From Streptomyces sp. NBC_00344 (GTDB lineage Bacteria; Actinomycetota; Actinomycetes; Streptomycetales; Streptomycetaceae): 64,000 nucleotides of DNA. The stretch spans positions 3,366,501-3,430,500 of the forward strand of contig NZ_CP107996.1 of NCBI RefSeq assembly GCF_036088315.1, in the 5' to 3' direction. The stretch's first letter is position 1. Each line of letters starts with the position of its first letter. Below the pieces are notes generated by a model. It did no database searches. It saw only the letters and a program-made list of their open reading frames with translations, and had not been told where the DNA came from. The position numbers and the translations under genes were made by a program. Of this stretch, positions 58,879-64,000 are shown piece by piece.

Positions 58879-59940
58879 ATGTTCCATCCGCTCCGGGTCG
58901 GCGCAGTCGAGCGGCTCACGGACGATTCGGTGGCCATCACCTTCACCGTGCCACCCGAACTGCGCGAGATCTTCCGCCACACACCAGGCCAGCACATCGC
59001 TCTGCGCCGCACAGTGCGCGGCGAGGAGATCCGGCGTACGTACTCGATCTGCACCCCGGCCGCCGGAGCAGTCGGCGAGCCGCTGATACGGGTGGGAGTG
59101 CGCCTGGTGGAGGGTGGTGAGTTCTCCACCTATGCGCTCAAGGAACTCGCCGTCGGGGACACCCTCGAAGTGATGGAGCCGATGGGCCGCTTCGCCTTCG
59201 AGCCACGTCCCGGCAGGTTCGCGGCGATCGTCGGCGGCAGTGGCATCACCCCGGTGCTCTCCATCGCCGCGACTCTGCTCGCCCAGGAGCCGAATGCCCG
59301 GTTCTGTCTCATCCGCAGTGATCGCACCGCGGCCTCGACGATGTTCCTCGACGAGGTCGCTGATCTCAAGGACCGCTGGCCCGACCGCTTCCAGTTGGTG
59401 ACCACGCTCTCCCGGGAGGAGCAGCAGTCCGGATTGCCGTCCGGCAGGCTCGACCAGGAGCGCCTGTCGAGTCTGCTTCCTGCATTGCTGCCGGTCCCGG
59501 AAGTGGACGGCTGGTTTCTGTGCGGCCCCTTCGGTCTGGTGCAGGGCGCCGAACAGGCACTGCGCAATCTCGGGGTAGACCGGACCCGTATCCACCAGGA
59601 GATCTTCCATGTGGATGACGGAACGGCACCTGCCCCGATGCCGTCCGCGAACGTGTCCCCGGCGCACAGCACTCTGACCGCTACGCTCCACGGGCGGTCG
59701 GGCAACTGGCCGGTGCGGGAGGCGGATTCACTGCTCGATACGGTGTTGCGAGCCCGTCCCGACGCCCCGTACGCCTGCAAGGGCGGGGTCTGCGGGACCT
59801 GCCGGGCCTTCCTGGTGAGGGGAGAGGTGCATATGGACCGCAACTTCGCCCTCGAGCCCGAGGAAACCGAGGGCGGCTATGTGCTGGCCTGCCAGTCCCA
59901 TCCGCTGACCCCTGAAGTGGAGTTGGACTTCGACCGCTGA
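58879..59940 (+). CDS. paaE: Phenylacetyl-CoA epoxidase reductase PaaE
   Basis: A 353-residue flavoprotein reductase: FAD-binding barrel (RRTYSICTPA), NADPH-binding part (IVGGSGITPVLSIAATLL, WFLCGPFGLVQGAEQAL) and a C-terminal plant-type [2Fe-2S] ferredoxin (CKGGVCGTCRAFL with the last Cys in LACQSH). It passes NADPH electrons to the PaaA di-iron centre. It begins directly after the paaD stop and ends the operon. Confidence 0.95.
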   Translation: MFHPLRVGAVERLTDDSVAITFTVPPELREIFRHTPGQHIALRRTVRGEEIRRTYSICTPAAGAVGEPLIRVGVRLVEGGEFSTYALKELAVGDTLEVMEPMGRFAFEPRPGRFAAIVGGSGITPVLSIAATLLAQEPNARFCLIRSDRTAASTMFLDEVADLKDRWPDRFQLVTTLSREEQQSGLPSGRLDQERLSSLLPALLPVPEVDGWFLCGPFGLVQGAEQALRNLGVDRTRIHQEIFHVDDGTAPAPMPSANVSPAHSTLTATLHGRSGNWPVREADSLLDTVLRARPDAPYACKGGVCGTCRAFLVRGEVHMDRNFALEPEETEGGYVLACQSHPLTPEVELDFDR

Positions 59941-60138
59941 CGCCGTTCCCATCGCGACCCGCCGCCCCGCCTGACACCCCGGCCTGAACACCTGGCCTGA
60001 CACAGTCAGGAGCGGCGGCGGATCCGATGCGGAAGGACAGTATCGGCGTACCGGTTCCTCACGCGGCCGAGAACAGCTCACGGGGGAGGACCGGCGAACG
60101 GCGCCCTCGCTGCCGGCCCACCACAGCTGAAGACAGCA

Positions 60139-60483
60139 TCAGAGCACGAAGGCCGGGTTGCCGCTTTCCGTGACGATCGGACGCCCAGCGCCTTCCCATG
60201 CGAGCATGCCGCCGTCGACGTTCACCGCGTCGATGCCCTGCTGCACCAGATACTGGGTCACCTGGGCGGAGCGACCGCCGACCCGGCAGAGCACATACGC
60301 CTGCCGTCCGTCCGCCACGGCTTCCGTCACCTCTCCGAAGCGGGCCACGAAGTCACTCATCGGGATATGCAGCGCACCTTCGGCGTGCCCGGCAGCCCAC
60401 TCGTTGTCCTCGCGGACGTCCAGCAACAGACCGTCGGCGGGCACCTTCGCAACGTCCACCTGGGGCAGCGAGGCGAAATTCAT
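60139..60483 (-). CDS. Rhodanese-like sulfurtransferase, single domain
   Basis: A 114-residue single rhodanese domain with LLLDVREDNEWAAGHAEGALHIPM and the active-site Cys in LCRVGGRSAQV. It may carry persulfide sulfur for cofactor or thiol metabolism. It is convergent to the paa operon and follows the J-domain-like gene by 47 bases. Confidence 0.9.
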   Translation of the reverse strand: MNFASLPQVDVAKVPADGLLLDVREDNEWAAGHAEGALHIPMSDFVARFGEVTEAVADGRQAYVLCRVGGRSAQVTQYLVQQGIDAVNVDGGMLAWEGAGRPIVTESGNPAFVL

Positions 60484-60530
60484 GGGTCAAGCCTTCTCTC
60501 GTACGTACGTGGCGAGGGTCACCGGGAACG

Positions 60531-61373
60531 CTACTGCACCATCTCGGCCAGCTCGGCCTCGCGCTCCGAGACCTGCGCGAGCAACTGCTCGGCAATCTCT
60601 TCGAGCAATCGGTCCGGATCATCGGGTGCCATCCGCAGCATGGCGCCGATCGCACTCTCCTCCAGCTCACGGGCGACCGCGGACAGCAGCTCCTTGCGCC
60701 GGGACAGCCACTCGAGCCTGGCGTAGAGCTCCTCGCTCTCGCTGGGCTTGACCTCCGGGACAGGCCCGGCATCCCATTCCACGATCAGCTCCCCGAGCTG
60801 AACCTCGTCGCCGAGCGCGTAAGCCGCGTTGACGCGGGTGATGAACTCGTCCCGCCGATCGCGATCCGCGTCATCCTGCGCCAGATCGGGATGCGCCTTG
60901 CGGACCAGCTCACGATAGAGCTTGCGCGCCTCTTCACTCGGCCGCACCCGCTTCGGCGGCTGCACCGGCTGTCCGTTCAGCATGGCCTGGGCCTCGGGCG
61001 ACAGCCCGTCGGAGTCGATCCAGTCGTGGAACAGCTCATCAACGCCGGGCATGGGCATCACCATCGCCCGTGCTTCCTGGGCCTTCCGCAGATCCTCCGG
61101 ATCACTGCTGAGCGCGGCCTTCGCCTCGGCCAGCTGTGCGTCGAGCTCGTCCAGGCGCGCATACATCGGACCGAGTCTTTGATGATGCAGCCGGGAGAAG
61201 TTCTCCACCTCCACCCGGAAGGTCTCCACCGCGATCTCGAACTCGATCAGCGCCTGCTCTGCGGCGCGCACGGCCTTCTCCAGCCGTGCCTCAGGCCGCT
61301 GCTCGCCCATGGGCTGCCCGCTCCGCTCGTCGTCGTTCCGGGTCGTCGCTACCCCGGTGGCATCCTCGGTCAC
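60531..61373 (-). CDS. J-domain-like coiled-coil protein
   Basis: A 280-residue protein. A central segment (ARKLYRELVRKAHPDLAQDDADRDRRDEFITRVNAAYALGD) has the J-domain layout with the HPD motif that stimulates DnaK. Long charged helices flank it on both sides (RLEKAVRAAEQALIEFEIAVETF and the C-terminal ERLL/EIAEQLLAQVSEREAELAEM), predicted to be coiled coil. It lacks the Gly/Phe and zinc regions of DnaJ. A DnaK co-chaperone role is inferred from the HPD motif only. Confidence 0.8.
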   Translation of the reverse strand: MTEDATGVATTRNDDERSGQPMGEQRPEARLEKAVRAAEQALIEFEIAVETFRVEVENFSRLHHQRLGPMYARLDELDAQLAEAKAALSSDPEDLRKAQEARAMVMPMPGVDELFHDWIDSDGLSPEAQAMLNGQPVQPPKRVRPSEEARKLYRELVRKAHPDLAQDDADRDRRDEFITRVNAAYALGDEVQLGELIVEWDAGPVPEVKPSESEELYARLEWLSRRKELLSAVARELEESAIGAMLRMAPDDPDRLLEEIAEQLLAQVSEREAELAEMVQ

Positions 61374-61406
61374 CCGACCAGCCTACGGGCGCCCCGGGCT
61401 CGACGG

Positions 61407-62834
61407 TCACACTCCCTGTTCAGCCGCTATCCTGCCCTGCCGCACCGCCGCAACCAGGTCCGCATGATCGGCCTCCGTACGATCCGCGTAGGCCACCGCG
61501 AACCCGGCCACCGCCTCGTCCAGCTCCTCATTCTTGCCGCAGTACCCGGCTATCAGCCTCGGGTCGGCACTGTGTGCGTGCGCCCGCGCCAGCAGAGCGC
61601 CTGTCATCCGCCCATAGTCATCGATCTGGTCTGCTGCGAGCGCCGCAGGATCCACGCTCCCCTTGCGATTCCGGAACTGGCGCACCTGGTAGGGCTTCTC
61701 GTCAACGGTCGTCCAGCCCAGCAGACTGTCACTGACCACCTGCATCCGCTTCTGCCCCAGCACTACGCGCCGCCCGTGGTGCTCGGTCTGCACCGGCTCA
61801 AAGCCGGCCGCCGGGAGATACGGCAGCAGGGCCGAGGCCCGCGCCTCCTTCACCTGGAGCACCAGTGGCTCGCCACGGTGGTCGAGCAGCAGCACGACGT
61901 ACGACCGGGTGCCCACACTGCCGGTCCCGACCACCCGGAACGCCACATCGTGGATCGCATACCGCGCGAGCAACGGAAGCCGGTCGTGCGGAAGAGATGC
62001 CAGATACTCCTCCAGGGCCCCGGCCACCCTGGCCGCCTCCTCGTCCGGGACCCGGCGCAGCACCGGCGGTGCGTCGACAAAGGTCCGGCTTCCGTCGCCG
62101 CCCTTGGTGGTCGCCTTGGCGGCGAAGCGCGCACTGGTATTGCTGCGAGCCTTCTCCGATACCCGCTCCAGCGTGCCCAGCAGATCCCGTGCATCCGCGT
62201 GCGAGACCAGTTCCTCATCGGCTATCGCGTTCCAGGCATCCAGCACGGGCAGCTTCGCCAGCAACCGCATGGTGCGCCGGTAGGCCCCCACCATGTCGAA
62301 AGCCCCTGCCCGGCAGGTGTCCTCGTCGGCCCCCGCTTCCCGCCCGGCCAGGACCAGAGAGGCCGCGAGCCGCTTCAGGTCCCACTCCCACGGGCCGATC
62401 TCGGTCTCGTCGAAGTCGTTCAGATCGATGACCAGCCGCCCCCGTGCATCGCCGTACAGGCCGAAGTTCGCCGCGTGTGCATCACCGCATATCTGGGCGC
62501 TCACCCCCGTGAGGGGCGTGCCCACCAGATCGTGCGCCATCAGCCCGGCTGCGCCGCGCAGGAAGGCGAAGGGAGTGGCCGACATCCGGCCGACCCTTAT
62601 CGGGGTGAGTGCGGTCACCCTGCCCCGGTTCGACTCCTCGACTGCCTGCACGGCGTCCGGCCTGCCGTCGGGAAGTACCAGCGAGTTGTGCGAGGAGCGG
62701 GGAACCCGCTTCCTGAGCTCCTTACCCTCACGCTTCGGCGAGGCCACGGATCCCGACGCGGATGCGGCTGTCGAAGGGGCGAGCGCCCGTCGTGCAAAAC
62801 CGGCCACCGCTGGAACACGTGCGATCTGGCTCAT
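61407..62834 (-). CDS. DUF2252-family protein (kinase-like fold)
   Basis: A 475-residue DUF2252 protein. Key parts are RMSATPFAFLRGAAGLMAHDL, ICGDAHAANFGLYGD (a GDxHxxNF loop like that of APH-type kinases), VIDLNDFDETEIGPWEWDLKRLAASL (metal-binding DxxD-like) and the C-terminal LARAHAHS. The resemblance to phosphotransferase loops suggests a nucleotide-dependent enzyme of unknown substrate. The ATG at 62834 has GGGGGA upstream. Confidence 0.85.
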   Translation of the reverse strand: MSQIARVPAVAGFARRALAPSTAASASGSVASPKREGKELRKRVPRSSHNSLVLPDGRPDAVQAVEESNRGRVTALTPIRVGRMSATPFAFLRGAAGLMAHDLVGTPLTGVSAQICGDAHAANFGLYGDARGRLVIDLNDFDETEIGPWEWDLKRLAASLVLAGREAGADEDTCRAGAFDMVGAYRRTMRLLAKLPVLDAWNAIADEELVSHADARDLLGTLERVSEKARSNTSARFAAKATTKGGDGSRTFVDAPPVLRRVPDEEAARVAGALEEYLASLPHDRLPLLARYAIHDVAFRVVGTGSVGTRSYVVLLLDHRGEPLVLQVKEARASALLPYLPAAGFEPVQTEHHGRRVVLGQKRMQVVSDSLLGWTTVDEKPYQVRQFRNRKGSVDPAALAADQIDDYGRMTGALLARAHAHSADPRLIAGYCGKNEELDEAVAGFAVAYADRTEADHADLVAAVRQGRIAAEQGV

Positions 62835-62938
62835 GGAGTCCCCCGCCCTCGAACAACACCAACTGCCCATGACCGTACAGTTGCCGACCGCGGATGGCTT
62901 CGCCCCCGTGGACAACGGGCCGGTTGTGGAAAAGTCGA

Positions 62939-64000
62939 TCACACGGCGACCGCTTCCTCCAGCTCTTCCTCCTCCTCCAGTTCCGTCTGCTGTGCCCTTC
63001 CCGCCGCAGGGCTTGATGCGTTCTCCCCTGTCGCCGGGCCCGCATGACGTCCCCTTGCCACCGCACCGTTCCATGGCTGCTCGGCAGACCTGCGACGGCC
63101 TGCCTCGGCCAGCGCCGCCACGCCCAGCAGGGCCAGACCTGCCACGAACCAGAGGGCCAGCACCACCAGTTCGCTGTCCAGCGCACGGCCGGCGAAGTAC
63201 ACATGGCTCCGGACGCCCTCGACGAAGCCCGCGCCGTTCCAGAAGGAGTGCAGCGCCCCGAAGAAGCCGGGCTGGAGCTCGGGCCGGAAGATCCCGCCGG
63301 AACTGGTGAAGTTGAGCATGACGAACAGCACCATCACACCGAGCGTCGTCCACCGCTTCAGGAAGGTGTGCAGCCCCACCCCGATCGCCAGGATGCCGGC
63401 CGAGTAGAGCCAAGCCATGGCCCAGATCCCGCCGAGTCCATGGTCGACCAGGTGGAACATCGGCCCGGCGAAGGCGGCACCGATGACACTCACCACCAGC
63501 GACATGCCCAGAGCGAGCAGCGCCCTGATCCGCAGCGGCAGCGCACCGCCCGCTCCGCCGATCACGGCCACCGATGCGTAGGAACCGATGCTCAGCGCGA
63601 CCAGCAGGAAGAAGATGCCCTGCCCGGTCGGATCACCGCTCGCGGGCGGCACCACATCGGTGACCTTGAGAGGCTCACCCTGTCCGGCTGCGACCTGCGT
63701 GAACACCTTCTCCACCGCCGTGGCCGTGGTGTCGGACGATGCGGAGGCCACGATCAGTTCGGGCGTCTTCCCGTTGGGAACGAAGGCGCCGTAGATGTCC
63801 TGGTCCTTCAGCTGCTGTACGGCGGTGCCGCGGTCGGCGACGGTGCTGACCGCCAGCGCGCCGTGCCCCTTGTCCTGCAGCGTCTGCGCCAGCACCTGGG
63901 AACTGGGCGCCGAGCCCACGACCGAGACATGCAGTTCATGGGGTTCCGGTGCGTGGAACGCACCCAGGTAGGCAAGTCCCATACCGATGCACATCAGCAG
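62939..64000 (-). CDS. Multi-pass membrane protein (ABC-2/YhgE-like), N-terminus cut by window edge
   Basis: At least 353 residues, open to the window's right end. A first membrane helix is cut (LLMCIGMGLAYLGAF), followed by an external domain (ELHVSVVGSAPSSQVLAQTLQDKGHGALAVSTV, DIYGAFVPNG) and five or six helices (FFLLVALSIGSYASVAVIGG, LGMSLVVSVIGAAF, AWLYSAGILAIGVGL, TLGVMVLFVMLNF, LVVLALWFVAGLALLGVAAL). This layout matches ABC-2-type/phage-infection-protein-like transporters. It ends in a striking acidic tail (ELEEEEELEEAVAV). Confidence 0.75.
   Translation of the reverse strand: MLMCIGMGLAYLGAFHAPEPHELHVSVVGSAPSSQVLAQTLQDKGHGALAVSTVADRGTAVQQLKDQDIYGAFVPNGKTPELIVASASSDTTATAVEKVFTQVAAGQGEPLKVTDVVPPASGDPTGQGIFFLLVALSIGSYASVAVIGGAGGALPLRIRALLALGMSLVVSVIGAAFAGPMFHLVDHGLGGIWAMAWLYSAGILAIGVGLHTFLKRWTTLGVMVLFVMLNFTSSGGIFRPELQPGFFGALHSFWNGAGFVEGVRSHVYFAGRALDSELVVLALWFVAGLALLGVAALAEAGRRRSAEQPWNGAVARGRHAGPATGENASSPAAGRAQQTELEEEEELEEAVAV

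Noticed and set aside
60198..63047. Long plus-strand open frame opposite rhodanese, J-domain-like and DUF2252 genes
   Set aside because: Same reason: a shadow of three genes with recognisable domains, with no conserved domain of its own.
1..64000. tRNA, rRNA or riboswitch genes
   Set aside because: No cloverleaf with the usual conserved T-arm, no rRNA sequence and no recognisable riboswitch core was found by eye.

Overview
The window is high-GC DNA with almost wall-to-wall coding sequence, ATGA/GTGA stop-start overlaps and frequent GTG starts. The gene content is typical of a Streptomyces chromosome: two branched-chain ketoacid dehydrogenase operons, PASTA-type Ser/Thr kinases, an A-factor-type signalling locus and actinobacterial paa genes. 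A perfect ParB site (GTTTCACGTGAAAC at 42318-42331) suggests the segment lies in the origin-proximal half of the chromosome.

Region 1 (1-14731, all minus strand) is a biosynthetic operon with a dissociated, reducing type II polyketide synthase. In transcription order it has a serine hydrolase, a hotdog thioesterase, an MFS exporter, a KASIII-like priming enzyme, ACP, KSalpha, a chain-length-factor-like KS, an AfsA-family double-hotdog protein, a HAD protein, a ketoreductase, two FabZ-like dehydratases, a malonyltransferase, acyl-CoA carboxylase beta and epsilon subunits, two small proteins, a phosphopantetheinyl transferase and a SRPBCC protein cut by the left edge. There is no enoyl reductase, so a polyene-like chain is expected. 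The AfsA-family protein coupled to a HAD protein and a ketoreductase suggests that the chain is condensed with a glycerol-derived C3 unit, which would give a butenolide- or butyrolactone-type terminus. This is the most interesting hypothesis in the window.

Region 2 (15165-23970) holds a PPOX oxidoreductase and a flavin monooxygenase, then a gamma-butyrolactone-type signalling locus: LuxR regulator, TetR regulator, IS701-transposase-derived protein without its first catalytic Asp, SDR, degenerate HAD, TetR receptor and AfsA synthase. Four related ARE-like operators lie in front of the LuxR, transposase-derived, TetR-receptor and afsA genes. They outline a signal-responsive circuit that probably controls the polyketide operon.

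Region 3 (24086-49021) looks like core genome. It contains bkd operon 1, an orphan DevR/DosR-like response regulator with a DevR-box-like site before a PPOX gene, a phosphotransferase, divergent Ser/Thr kinases, a PadR/ABC transporter operon with an operator overlapping the padR start codon, a proteasome activator (Bpa), a quinone oxidoreductase, a K+ channel, moeA, mobA, bkd operon 2 and an Lrp-type regulator.

Region 4 (49503-64000) carries phenylacetate catabolism (TetR regulator, paaH, paaN, paaABCDE), with a TrmH-type methyltransferase, HTTM and DUF5819 genes inserted between the two paa blocks. It continues with rhodanese, J-domain and DUF2252 genes and a membrane protein cut by the right edge. 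ACCGNNCGNNCGGT-type PaaR sites precede both paa blocks, and a near match precedes bkd operon 2. No tRNA, rRNA, CRISPR array or intact mobile element was seen.
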